Assembly (NCBI GenBank): GCA_010093605.1
Contig: MU004187.1
Location: 1,372,018 to 1,436,017 of the forward strand
From: Lophium mytilinum
Taxonomy: Eukaryota; Ascomycota; Dothideomycetes; Mytilinidiales; Mytilinidiaceae
Length of the DNA: 64,000 nt
Direction of reading: 5' to 3'
Below the pieces are notes generated by a model, which did no database searches, was not told where the DNA came from, and saw nothing but the letters and a program-made list of their open reading frames with translations. Of this stretch, positions 22,605 through 32,957 are shown in pieces (the stretch's first letter is position 1; every line of letters begins with the position of its first letter). The position numbers were made by a program, and so were the translations under genes.

Positions 22605-24559
22605 TCATAATTTCGCCGCAACCTGTCCTACCTCCTTCTTCGCACGATCGCGTAAATCCCTTCGCAGAATCTTACCAATTGCGTTTTTCGGTAGCTCATC
22701 CACATACACTACACCGCCTCTTATCTGCTTGTAGTCTGCCAGCTTGCTTTTGACAAATTCTTTGACCTCGTCTTCGCTAATCTTTCCTGGGTCAGCAACT
22801 ATGTACGCGCGAGGTACCTCGGAGCCACCCTCGATGGGTAGGCCCACTATAGCAGCTTCTTGAATAGCAGGGTGAGTGTCTAATAGGCCTTCTATTTCGG
22901 CCGGAGCGATCTGAAGGCCTTTGTACTTCAGGAGCTCCTGTTCAAAAATTAATTAGCGTCTTTCAAACCAGTGGGAAAATCAAGCAGTTCCTACCTTCTT
23001 TCTATCTACAATGTAAAATTTGCCTCCTCGATCCACTGCAATATCGCCGGTACAAAACCAATCGTCGTGGAACGTTTCTTGTGTCGCGGCGGGATTGTCG
23101 TAGTAGCCTTGTGTCACCAATGGACCGCGGACAATGACTTCGCCAGGCTGGCCGGCATCGACGTCCTTCATTCGTTCGTCAGTAACACTGTGGCGTTCAT
23201 TCAGGTTAGTATGGAAGCTTGGGACATACATGCCACCCCTCGTCTACAATCCTCATCTCCATGTTTGGCAGTATTGGACTAATACTGCCAGTAACATCAC
23301 TATCGCCCCTTGGCATAGCTGTCACCGCACCCGTTGTTTCACTCAGCCCCCAGGTCTGGCTGATTCGCACGTCTCCTGTCCCTAGCTTTGCATTGACAGC
23401 TTGTTGAAGTTCGCCATCCATAGGCGCTGCTCCTGTGATAGCTGTCTGCACGGTTCTGAATTGGTCCGTGACATCTGCGGACTTTGCAATTCGAAGGAAA
23501 ATCGAAGGAACAGTGTAGAAAGAGGTGATCTTCAAGTCTTTCATGTGCTGTAAGAAGGGCTTCCACGAGAATCTTCGCATCCAGTAGACGGCGCCGGCAG
23601 AGTAAAATGGCGCGATGAAATACCCGAACAAGCCAGCAATGTGAGCTACAGGGAGGTGGGCTAGTGTTCGATATTCTGGTAATTCCCGGCCTTCTGCAAC
23701 TTCTTTTGCAGCCCATTCGCGACCTGTGTGAACCGTCAGTGGCATCCTAAGAAGTAGCAAGAAGCGAGTCACCTTTCACAGACGTTATGTATAACTCAGC
23801 CACCAGATTGAGATGAGATAGCATGACACCTAGGGCTTCGTTAGCAACAATTCTTTCATAGTCGCTTCCAGCTAGTTCTTACCCTTTGGGACACCCGTCG
23901 TCCCACTCGAGTAGAGCAAAACAATCAGACTCTTCTTCAAATCCTCATAATCCGTTACCCGCTCCCATGTTAGCCTATCTCCTGTCTTCCAGTTCAGCGC
24001 CACCCCCCCTTCCAGACTCTTCAGGCCCCACTCGGGCTCGCTCGTTAATACTAACACGCGCTTCAGCGAAATGCCGCACATTTTCGCAGCCTTGATGCCA
24101 ACATCTTTCGAATCTTCGCTCACGACAACCACATTGCCTTTGCCCTGCTTGATCTGCCGAGCCAGCTCTTCGGGCGTAAAGCTAGGGCTTGCGGCTGAGA
24201 AGACTCCACCCGCTGCAATAATGCCATAAAACGCAGCAGGGGCCGCGGGCTGTCCGCTTGTCATGACAACGACAACATCTTTGTTGCGGCCCTGGGCTCC
24301 GACTTCGAAGCGTGATTGCAGGAAGAAGGCAATGCGCTCGACGAGAGCTCGGAGGGAAGCTTTGGTTAGGTGAATGGATGGATTGGTAGCTGAGAGGTGG
24401 AGCGGAGTATCTTCCTGTGCCGCACAGAGCTCAGAATCTAGACAGAACAGTGAGTGCTAGCATTTTCAGGTAGTGAGCGCTAAACGCACCAAACAATAAT
24501 GTTAGCAAATCTATGTTTGGAATGTCTACGCTCTTTGGATGGCGATACACGCGGGACAT
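22605..24559 (-). CDS. 4-coumarate-CoA-ligase-like acyl-CoA synthetase with peroxisomal signal
   Basis: Six minus-strand exons: 24559-24490, 24437-23883, 23829-23773, 23723-23237, 23187-22995, 22937-22605; 564 residues. ANL-superfamily enzyme that adenylates an aryl or fatty acid and transfers it to CoA. Motifs in order: LLYSSGTTGVPKG (P-loop), ISQTWGLSETTGA, DDWFCTGDIA, DRKKELLKYKGLQIAP (hinge) and PKNAIGKILR with the catalytic Lys. The C-terminus AKL is a PTS1 signal, pointing to peroxisomal side-chain shortening. The start MSRVYRHPKSVD is preferred over an in-frame Met 42 codons upstream. The fourth intron is the weak point: a TACTAAC branch site fixes its acceptor, but the only donor in phase is GTGGCA; the nearby GTATGT is out of phase. 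A CACGTG lies upstream at 24865-24870. Confidence 0.87.
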
Positions 24560-25348
24560 TGGTTCTATGACGGAGTTCTCGAGAACGTGTTTTTGGACGA
24601 GCTTTTGGATTGTAGATACAGCGAACCGCAACACAAAGCGAAAGGACATCCATTTTGTGGAAAACTGCCCAATCGACTCGACCACTTAATGTCAGAGTGT
24701 CAGGTTGGTGGGCGCGGGGTTGATGCGGGGGTTCTGCTAGGTTTCCTCGGTCCTTGTCAAGATCAAAATCAGCGCGGATGATGCAAGTACCATTGATTTT
24801 GGCACAGGAAGTATAACCGTTGATAGCCTAAGACAATCTTCCCCAGACGTTGAATGGTAGCTGGCACGTGATAGTCCTATTTAGGTTAGATCAAATACTC
24901 GAAAGCTTCTACTCATCCACTCTCCGTTCTCCAACGACGACACATCACGTACTGCGCACCATAGAGCCATAAAACCTCAGGTCCACATCCTGGAAGCTCC
25001 GCAGTCTTGCACTTGTATCTTATCTCATCAATGGCATCGAGTTAGCAAGGTAATTCCACGCGAAAGAAAAAAAATCCCATTTATGTATCCTTTTTAGTCA
25101 TCACTATGCATCTGAGCGGACCTTAAAGTGGCCCGAATCTGCGGCATTCCTGACTGCCGTCTGACGACTTTAGAAGGGAACTCTAGCGTCTCGAGTGACG
25201 AGATGGTCAAGGACAAGAGGCTCAAGCTTTCCATGCCATGCCCGAAGGTCGTTGGTTGTTAGTCAATGTACTCTACACGATGCGTCAATCGATGCAACTC
25301 GGGCTTGATTCGAGTCATTCGGCTGAGCAGATTTCTCGGGCGCCATGA
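24560..25348. other. intergenic region between ligase start and reductase stop
   Basis: About 790 bp, both flanking genes on the minus strand. A CACGTG motif at 24865-24870 lies about 310 bp upstream of the ligase start. The ORF that overlaps the ligase first exon from upstream is a frame extension, not a separate gene. Confidence 0.45.
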
Positions 25349-26443
25349 TCACAAGTCGATGTACTCCATGCCCTGAGCATGGTACCTCTCGCCAACCACA
25401 GGGTTCGATGACAGAATAGCCTCCACCGCCTTCATCTCATCGTCTGCGAGCGCCACTGCTGCAGCGTTCTCTCGCACACGCTCTGGAGATGCTGAACCAC
25501 CATCAGTACATCGGAAAGTGCAATTCAAACTTGAAACTTGCAGGTTCCAGGAATTGGGACAATAAGAGGCATCCCCGCCTGCTTTGAGAGCCCAAGAATT
25601 CACCCCAGAGCCACCTGTGCCGTCGTCAATCCCTTCTTCTCTGCAAGCGTCTCAACTTCCTTGACAAGCTGCAAGTTTTTCTTCATATTGTCAGGCTGGT
25701 ATCTTGGAAGCATGCGCCTATAGTCTCCTTCGGGGATGTCCTCGAAGTTGAGCATCTTGCCGGTCAGGAAGCCGCGGCCAAGAGGGCAATACCTAGAGTC
25801 TTTGGTCAGGTTAATACAATCACATCAAGTACGGCTTGGTTTTGACCTACGCAAATACGGGAATACCAAGCTCTTTACAGGTGCTAAGGACACCATTACT
25901 CAACGGATCCGTGTTCCAGAGGGACAGTTCGATCTCCACAGCGGAGACTTTCACAATCTTGGCCGCCTCACGAATGGTTGTCGCGTTGACCTCTGTCAAG
26001 GCTACGCTTCCAATCTTGCCCTCGTCCACCAGCTTCTTGAGCGTGTTCAACGTCGTCTCGATCGGAACGTTCATGTCCCGCCTGGCACATTCAAATATGT
26101 CAATCTTTCCTTTGTCGCCAAGCTGTGCAAGGCAATTCTCCACACTCTTGCGTACGAACTCAGGGGTCCCGTTTGGCGTCCAGTCTTCCAGGGCGCCTTT
26201 GACGTTCAGAAGGACGCGGTCCGCATACTCGGGATATTTGGCGAAGAAACGGTTGAGTATGACTAGGGAGTTGTAGGTTGGTGCACCGTAGAACTCGCCT
26301 GCGTTGCAGGCAAGACAGCCCACTTCGGCGGCTGTGCGAAGGCACTCGATTGCCTGGTCCGCGGTAGCTACTCTAGGAGGTTGGGTGAGGCTGAGCATGC
26401 CGTAGCCAACAGCGCCGATATTCTTGCCGAGAACAGTGACCAT
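25349..26443 (-). CDS. aldo-keto reductase, pyridoxal-reductase-like, with an in-frame TGA
   Basis: Three minus-strand exons, 26443-25851, 25792-25542 and 25491-25349, keep frame over 329 codons and match fungal pyridoxal reductase-type (AKR8) enzymes, NADPH-dependent aldehyde reductases of the cytosol. Seen: ACNAGEFYGAPTYNS (active-site Tyr loop), LLNVKGAL (Lys strand), IDIFECARRD, SVALTEVNATTI, YCPLGRGFLTGK, then IVPIPGT and a C-terminal helix ending MEYIDL. Two oddities: the second intron appears to use GC-AG ends (GCAAGT...CAG), and one TGA at 25600-25602 stands where the family has Trp (ALG-W-ILG). No intron of normal size removes it. The product would lose its last ~80 residues including cofactor contacts, so this may be a young pseudogene or a sequencing error. 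Confidence 0.8.
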
Positions 26444-27719
26444 ATTGTTGGCCTGAGTTGACGGATGGTCGGTTCGAAGTAAGTGGTTGTCTTCTTTGGT
26501 AAGTTAGAAGTAAGTGGCTATACTCTGAGGTGAGTCCAAGGGTCTTTATGAGGCTGAAGCGGGAATTTAAGACATAAAGTGACGATAAGTCCGTGAATTC
26601 AAACAGCTCTGATCGTACATACATCGTACATAGTCGTACATAGGGGAAGAGCGACTATATAGGACCCAAGAGAAAGTTACGTATAGCATACCACTCGGAC
26701 TTAACGTCGGAAACGGTGCGAACTAAAGGTAGGGTATCCACCAGGCGTATCGTGGTACGCCTATACGCTTATACGCTTATACGCTTCTCCGCATGCTATG
26801 CACCGGCCAACCGTAACACCAGACTCTCATCCTCAAATCTGATAGCGGATCTACGCTCCTTGCCAGATCAATGTGTCGTACGTTTTCTGCCGTAGGACTG
26901 GTGCTTATCCAATGGTTATTAGACCACTCACTAATGGTCACAGCGTCGATGTTATGTTCAGTCCCCTGTTCAGCAAAGGAGGCACGCGCTGCAAGCTCAT
27001 GTTCCTATTTTGGTATTCCGAGAAATCTCTCTATCGATACGTTGGCGGCGAAGGTTATGGGTGGCAAGTAGTTCTGGAAATTCAAGGAGGTCGGTGCCGC
27101 TGAACTGTCAGTCCAAGCGCACTGACCGAGGGGGGTTTCTCAAAAGAATCGCTGAAACAATGGGTTGGGCTTAAATTGAGCTCGTTCTTAGTAGCATGTA
27201 TAGCTCAATGCGTATCCTAGTCTGGTTAGGATCCGTCAAAGCGACGAAGTTGGAACGTTTCCTGTTTTGGTATCGAGCGCAAGCTGAAATACTACACTCC
27301 TCGCCAACAGCGACTAAACGCCTTTTATAGAGTACACTGATTCCGCGATATTGTGCTCTAGAAGACCATATGCTTCGGAGCGGCAATGTGCTACCCGAGC
27401 ACTAATGATTCGGACCGTGTCAAACTGCACATCCGACGTGGTAGGAAACGCATAGCTTCCCCGCATGAAGAAAACAACCTACCTGTCAGCCTACCTCAAA
27501 TGACAGGCCTGCAAATTTACACTTATGATAATACGGAGATGAACCCCGCTTTAGCTTGCCGTCGATATTATCAGAATACAGCAACATCTCGCAATCTGAG
27601 CTCAGTATCCAGGAATTACCAGACTAGCTTGGCTGTCTCGCAAACACCCTTTCCTTATAATATTTTAACCTTCCATAGTGTTGAGAGAGTTTAGAAGCGG
27701 GGCTTTCTTAGTTACTGCG
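26444..27719. other. divergent intergenic region between reductase and monooxygenase genes
   Basis: About 1.28 kb between the divergent starts at 26443 and 27720. It contains short tandem runs: TATACGCT-type repeats at about 26760-26785 and CGTACATA-type repeats at about 26617-26645. No gene is supportable; a shared promoter region for two catabolic-type genes is plausible. Confidence 0.45.
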
Positions 27720-29668
27720 ATGTCTTCTCCAGTCGAGATCCCCGTCGCCATCATTGGCGGTGGAAGCTGTGGTCTCAATCTCTCCATTTTCCTCTCTGAC
27801 CATCAAGTCGACCATGTCCTTTTCGAGCGCCATCCAGGGACATCGATCCTTCCCAAAGCCCACTACCTCAACCAGCGTTCTATGGAGGTATGGCGTCAGC
27901 ACGGCGTAGAAAAGGCGATCATGGAAGCAGGGTCCCCACAAAGAAACATGAGCCGCATGGACTGGAGGACGTCTCTAGGCGGCTCTGAGCCTTACGATGG
28001 CCAGAAGGTCGGGACTTCTCACTGCTTTGGGGGCGATCCTTACTCAGAAGCCTATGAGATTTACAGGTATAGCAGACTTTCGTTGTATCTATAGTCAGCC
28101 TTGCCAATGCTTTTCAGGAGAGATTCCCCATCTTCGCCCAGCAACCTTCCGCTTATTAGGTCCGAGCCTATCTTCCGTAAAATCGCCGAGGAGCGGAATC
28201 CAGGCCATATCTTGTTCAGCCACACTGTTCTAGACTTTGAAGACAAAGGCGACTTCGTTGTACTAACGGTCGAGGATGCCGCGGGAAAGCCAGTTCAATA
28301 CAAGACTAAGTATGTCGTTGGTGCTGACGGGGGAAAAACCGTGGGCCCCAAGATTGGAATAGAAATGGAGGGCCCTACTAACTTAGTGAACATCGTGAGC
28401 ACGCATTTTCGAGCAGATCTCTCGAAATACTGGGACGGTAAGTGTCCAGCCCTGCATGCCCTGTCTAAAACGAGTAGACTAGGAGCTGACTGCAAGACGC
28501 AGATCGAGTACTGATAACGCACTTTGCCAATCCTGACGGCGAGTCCATGGCGAACTTCAATTTCGGCGCTTTGGTGCAAATGGGTCCAACCTGGGGCAGA
28601 CACTCAGAAGAATGGGCGCTGTACTTCGGCTTTCGCGTTGGCGACCCCCAGCACTTTGCCCCTGACACTCTTATCCCGCGAATTCGTGAGCTTCTCAAGT
28701 TGCCGGACCTCGAAATAGAAGTCCTGCACATCAGCCACTGGGTCCTTGACCGCGTTCTCGCAAGCAAGTATCGCGAAGGCCGTATCTTCGTAGCTGGCGA
28801 TGCCGCCCACCGTCATCCTCCAGCTAGCGGCCTCGGCCTCAATACTGCGATCCAGGACGCGCACAACATTGCTTGGAAGCTAGCAGCTGTGCTCAAAGGG
28901 AAGGCGGCGCCAGAACTGCTCGATTCTTACGAGGCTGAGCGCCGTCCCGTCGGGCGTCGTAACTGCGACTGGGCGCTACTCACCTTTCGACATATCAACG
29001 TGCTTAACGCAGCCATTGGAATTGTTCCGGGAAATAAAGAGGCGAATGTGGCAAGGTTTAAGAGTTTGTTTGAGGATACGCCGTGGGCTAGAACCGAGCT
29101 GGCACAGATTCAGCGCGCTATCGATTTGCACGACATCGAACTCTCAGCGCATGACATAGAGCTAGGATATGTTTATGAGAGTAGAGCAGTGGTGGGCGAT
29201 GGTTCCTGGAGGCCAGAGAGTGACCCAACTGGCAGAAAGTACGTGCCAACAACGAGGCCGGGCCATAGGCTGCCACACGTATGGCTGGAAAAGGATAAAG
29301 TAGTGCTTTCCACCCATGACCTAGTGGGGGCAGGCAACGCGGATTTCTTGCTCATTACAGATGAGCACGGCGAGAGTTGGGTGAAGGTTGCAGAGAGTGT
29401 AAACAAGACGTCAAAGATACGTATTGCTATCGCGCAGGTTGCATCTCGGATTCAAGTCAGAGATCCGAAGCTTTTCGAGGATCGTGATGGTCAGTGGGTA
29501 TTGCGAAGGCAGATTGATAATGGTGGAGCTATCCTGGTGAGGCCGGATAACACTGTAGCTTGGCGCAGTATCCAGTCTAGCAAAGCGGGCGGGAAAGAGC
29601 TGTTGGCTGCTATTGATCTGGTTCTGGGGGAAAGTGACGCAGCTGCAAGTACTAGAGAAGAAAAATAA
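27720..29668 (+). CDS. FAD-dependent monooxygenase, phenol 2-monooxygenase / aromatic hydroxylase type
   Basis: Three exons, 27720-28066, 28118-28437 and 28503-29668, give 610 residues. Class A flavoprotein hydroxylase: an NAD(P)H-dependent FAD enzyme that hydroxylates a phenolic or similar aromatic ring. N-terminal Rossmann motif IIGGGSCGL; the middle VVGADGGKT corresponds to the DG motif; AGDAAHRHPPASGLGLNTAIQDAHN is the GD motif that binds the FAD ribityl chain. The C-terminal ~200 residues form the thioredoxin-like domain found in phenol-hydroxylase-type members. The start at 27720 puts the Rossmann strand within the first 20 residues. It is divergent from the aldo-keto reductase. Substrate unknown. 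Confidence 0.9.
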
Positions 29669-29873
29669 GAGAAATGCTATCGTACTCGGTAATATACACC
29701 AATACACAGCGCTACCTGAACAGCATCGAGCCCGGAATATGCTGGAAATCTTTCCTTGACTTCCAGATTCAGTCAATGACGGCGGCACATGATTGAATGG
29801 GCCCGAGTAGTGGGCAGATGTAATTGGTAAATTAGCTCACCCTCCTTTCCCCCTTCTTCAATTGTGATTGCCC

Positions 29874-31352
29874 TCAGAAGGCTGGCGGAATCGACGGCCC
29901 ATAGATTTTTCTCTGCTCCATAGCACGATCTTCCATCGTTTTCTCTCGCCCTAGTCCATCGTTCTCTTCGCTCTTTTGAGTAGCCGGCCGCTGGAAGCGT
30001 GTCTCAGACTCCTCTTCCGAAAGTATAGACGGAGCTTCCAGATCCTGAGGCCTAATTTCTTCAAATCTCTCAAGCACGAAAGCCATTTGACATGCCCGGA
30101 CATGTGCGAGAGTGGAGACAACGTTCCCCACTATCCACCACGAGAACAGAATAGGCAAAGCACGATAGAGCCGATTATTAGCTCCGCCTGTCCAGATGGT
30201 AACTAAAACCAGATAACTGTTGTGGCTGGGCAAACAGATACCCCAGTGGTAAAACCCCGGCTGAAGTTCAAGTGGACTAACTGTAGTAGCGATATTTATG
30301 AATATCCAGATCAGTATAATGAATGGCATAACCGGTAGAGGAAGAACAGCTGCAAACGCGTCTAGGATATTAAGATGGATGTGCATTAAGAGCCAAAGAG
30401 TCATCCAGGTGAGGACGAATTGGACGCCGTTGACGTCCCAGCTTTCCCGGAAGGCCCAGTAGTAGCCGGATTGCCCAAGCGAGGCGCCTAGGGTATATAT
30501 GATGCCAGCAAATCTGCGAACTATGGTGCTGGATCGGATGGTCATTTTGCTATAGACTTGATGTTGACGGCAGACTCCGTTCAAGACCAGCAGGAAGAAG
30601 AACTGTTGGAGGGCAGGCATGGCCATCGAGACGGTGCTAAAGAAAACGCTAGCGCCTTTCGGGTCTGGATGAATGTCCCCCTCCGCTGCTTGAATGGGGT
30701 TTAGGAAAGCCTGGATCGCGGCTGGATCGGATCGCGCTACGTATGGAAAGGCTTGGGTCCCGTTGATCTTCACGTATGCGACCCCGACAGCTACCACGAG
30801 CTCTTGAAGACTTGCTTGAACCACAGACTCTGCGAAAGTCGTGTAGTACTCTTGATTCCACACATAAGACAATGCTTTGGTAGTATTGTAAGAGCTTGCC
30901 GCCAGGCCCCCTTGGAAGGCTGCTTCTAGCCGACTGGAGGCGTTTTCGGTGGTATATACGGCGCCCCGGAACCTTCCTCTCCGAACGCTCGCGTATATAT
31001 CCTCCGGAGTCGGATAGTCGTCTGGTGAATGAAAATAGATCGTGGGAAAGGTTGGTCCTTGTAGCTCTTTGTATGCAGTGGAGAGGGCCTGGGAGATAAC
31101 GCCTTCGTCATATTGGACAGCAAGAACATGCATGTTCTCATGTCTAAAGCTTGATCTGTATAATGTGCCGTAAAGGTAGGAGCAGCAGACCAAGAACAGT
31201 ACCATCATAGCAACGCCTCCGGCAGCTGTTTGTACAAAGAACTTCGTTCGGATACCCTTCCAATAGTCGTCTTTATAGGGGGTACGGTTGCGTTTGTTGA
31301 TGGTTGGCAGGTCCCAGATATGCCAGAACTTGAGGAAGGTGATATCTAACAT
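29874..31352 (-). CDS. SNG1: SNG1-like multi-pass membrane protein (DUF3533)
   Basis: Single uninterrupted 492-codon frame on the minus strand. Residues ~40-65 form a first membrane helix (GGVAMMVLFLVCCSYLYGTLY), followed by a ~200-residue extracytosolic domain with several glycosylation sequons. Then comes a cluster of about five helices from ~240 to ~430 (MPALQQFFFLLVLNG, GLSLGQ-like loop, LTWMTLWLLMHIHLNILDA, PVMPFIILIWIFINI, LPILFSWWIVGNVVS), and a charged cytosolic tail. This architecture fits the family of yeast Sng1, which raises tolerance to nitrosoguanidine and other toxicants. The molecular activity is not established. It lies beside the monooxygenase in a tail-to-tail arrangement about 200 bp apart. 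Confidence 0.85.
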   Translation of the reverse strand: MLDITFLKFWHIWDLPTINKRNRTPYKDDYWKGIRTKFFVQTAAGGVAMMVLFLVCCSYLYGTLYRSSFRHENMHVLAVQYDEGVISQALSTAYKELQGPTFPTIYFHSPDDYPTPEDIYASVRRGRFRGAVYTTENASSRLEAAFQGGLAASSYNTTKALSYVWNQEYYTTFAESVVQASLQELVVAVGVAYVKINGTQAFPYVARSDPAAIQAFLNPIQAAEGDIHPDPKGASVFFSTVSMAMPALQQFFFLLVLNGVCRQHQVYSKMTIRSSTIVRRFAGIIYTLGASLGQSGYYWAFRESWDVNGVQFVLTWMTLWLLMHIHLNILDAFAAVLPLPVMPFIILIWIFINIATTVSPLELQPGFYHWGICLPSHNSYLVLVTIWTGGANNRLYRALPILFSWWIVGNVVSTLAHVRACQMAFVLERFEEIRPQDLEAPSILSEEESETRFQRPATQKSEENDGLGREKTMEDRAMEQRKIYGPSIPPAF

Positions 31353-32187
31353 GGCGCGGGTTTAGGTTGGAGCTATGAAGAGGGAGATATAATCCGAACG
31401 AAAATAGAAGTCAGGATGGACAAGCGTAATAGCGATGAGAATTTTGGAACTGAGATGAACCTAGGAATGGCTTCAAAGAAAGAGCATTGGACTACTTAAA
31501 GTGCTCATCCACGATGCCTGCTGTATCGTGAGCGGTATGTCGGACATTTTTAGGACGCGAGGACACTGAGCCACTATCGGCGAAATGAGGATAATTTACT
31601 CGGCCGATGAAGCGAGGTCAACAATTTCGTGAGTAGTGACATGTCGGCGGGGCTGAAGGAGGTTCCGATAAGCGTCGTCGGGCTGAAAGTGGCATGTCAA
31701 GTGGCATCGCCATGTCTACGACATTTGAAGGAGTTTTGTAGTCTAGCGGCCGGAGTGTCGGCGAAAGCGAAGTCTACATGCTTGGATATCTCGCCACTTC
31801 AATGTGCCTACTCCGTACCTTGCTATGCGTCGATCGTTGCCGATTTGCTTTCACCCGTAGCTCGAAGGAATCCATTTGAAGCTGTTGACTAAGCCTTTTA
31901 ACCTTTTTCAACTCTCGAATTCACAGCAGTCCACCGAGGAACTCCGAACTAGGACTGAAGTATATTCAATAGAACAGTACTTGAGTAAATGATGCCAGAA
32001 ACCCAGGCTCATCAGCGCGTCTCCAAACCCAATGAAGCGACCTCTGCCTAGAGTCTGCTGTATAGTTGGCATGGACGTGTAAGATATAATGTCGTAGAGA
32101 AGAGAAAGTGAGATATTAGGAGGGACACAGCGCTGTAAAGGAAGGCAAACGCCTCCAACTCGATCAACCCAGGCTATACCATACCAC
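31353..32187. other. intergenic region without a supported gene
   Basis: About 835 bp. An 87-codon open frame at 31629-31892 has no recognisable features, and the surrounding sequence is rich in short GTCGG/ATGTCGG words. Presumed SNG1 promoter on the left side. Confidence 0.4.
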
Positions 32188-32676
32188 TCATTCGATCTCA
32201 ACGGTGCCAGAGTCTCGCCGATCGTATCGCCTTGCTTGCTCCTGTCGGATCCTCAATCTCTCCGCTTCGCAGGGCTCGCAGCTGGCGCGTATCCAGCCGC
32301 CTCTTGCACTCTGTACCCCAGGCCCACCACACTTCTCGCACGTGCGAGAGCTTTCTTGTACTGATTGGTAGATGGCATCTTGGATGGCGTTATTCGTGTT
32401 GGATATGTAGACTCGAAGCAGTCCAAACTTCTCCTTCACTTCAGACACGGTGAATTCGCTAGGTTCTAGGGACGCGGAGGCGACGATGTTGCTGATGCTG
32501 ATTGAAAGACGGCGAATGATTTCATACCATCCGTCTCCGTTTTGAAAACCCCAGGACATGCATTTATAGAGGACGGGGAAGTCATGGTAAAGAGCTTGAG
32601 TCAAGTCGTCGCGCATTTTGAGTGATGCTTGTAAGATGTGAGGTTTTCCGGGAGAAGAACGGGATGTGTCTCCCAA
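32188..32676 (-). CDS. small Cys4 protein of a mainly bacterial/phage-type family
   Basis: Uninterrupted 162-codon frame. A second Met at codon 21 (MRDDLTQALYHDFP) may be the true start, giving 142 residues. Order of features: DFPVLYK, then WGFQNGDGWYEIIRRL, then VSEVKEKFGLLRVYI, then a C-terminal CEKCGGPG...GGWIRASCEPC, i.e. two CxxC pairs about 18 residues apart that would bind one zinc. The string GDGWxxLI...VKEKFGxLRFY...RTCExCGAPG...GWIRTLC is one I associate with uncharacterised proteins of proteobacteria and phages, not with fungal genes. Function unknown. It is intronless and shares a 281-bp divergent spacer with URB1. Transfer from a prokaryote is an inference. Confidence 0.7.
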   Translation of the reverse strand: MGDTSRSSPGKPHILQASLKMRDDLTQALYHDFPVLYKCMSWGFQNGDGWYEIIRRLSISISNIVASASLEPSEFTVSEVKEKFGLLRVYISNTNNAIQDAIYQSVQESSRTCEKCGGPGVQSARGGWIRASCEPCEAERLRIRQEQARRYDRRDSGTVEIE

Positions 32677-32957
32677 CCGGCCGCAGGCGCAAAGCTCTTA
32701 TTATATGGCATTTTCGGATGACACGGTGGAGCCAGCTGGAAGCCGCCTTACCGGTTTGTCGTGGCTGTGATTTCGTCTGACAGGTTGACCTGGTGATTGA
32801 GGAGGTATTGACCGCCTCGATGCCCGTGAGGCAGACAGACTCTCCGAGGGCTTGGCGGCGGGGATGTTCTCGGGCGGAAACTTTTCGCGACGAAATTTTG
32901 AGCTTCAACATCAACAACACCAACAGCACGCGCATTGCTGCGGACCATGTACTGAAT
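32677..32957. promoter_or_regulatory. divergent spacer between the Cys4 gene and URB1
   Basis: 281 bp between divergent starts. An in-frame extension upstream of the URB1 ATG stays open back to 32793, but the ATG at 32958 precedes the first Lys/Arg-rich, family-like sequence, so it is taken as the start. No defined motif is recognised. Confidence 0.35.

Noticed and set aside
18727-31352. Considered as a classical secondary-metabolite cluster
   Set aside because: No polyketide synthase, peptide synthetase, terpene cyclase or pathway-specific zinc-cluster regulator is present.
31629-31892. 87-codon plus-strand frame upstream of SNG1
   Set aside because: No recognisable domain or codon pattern; looks like promoter DNA.
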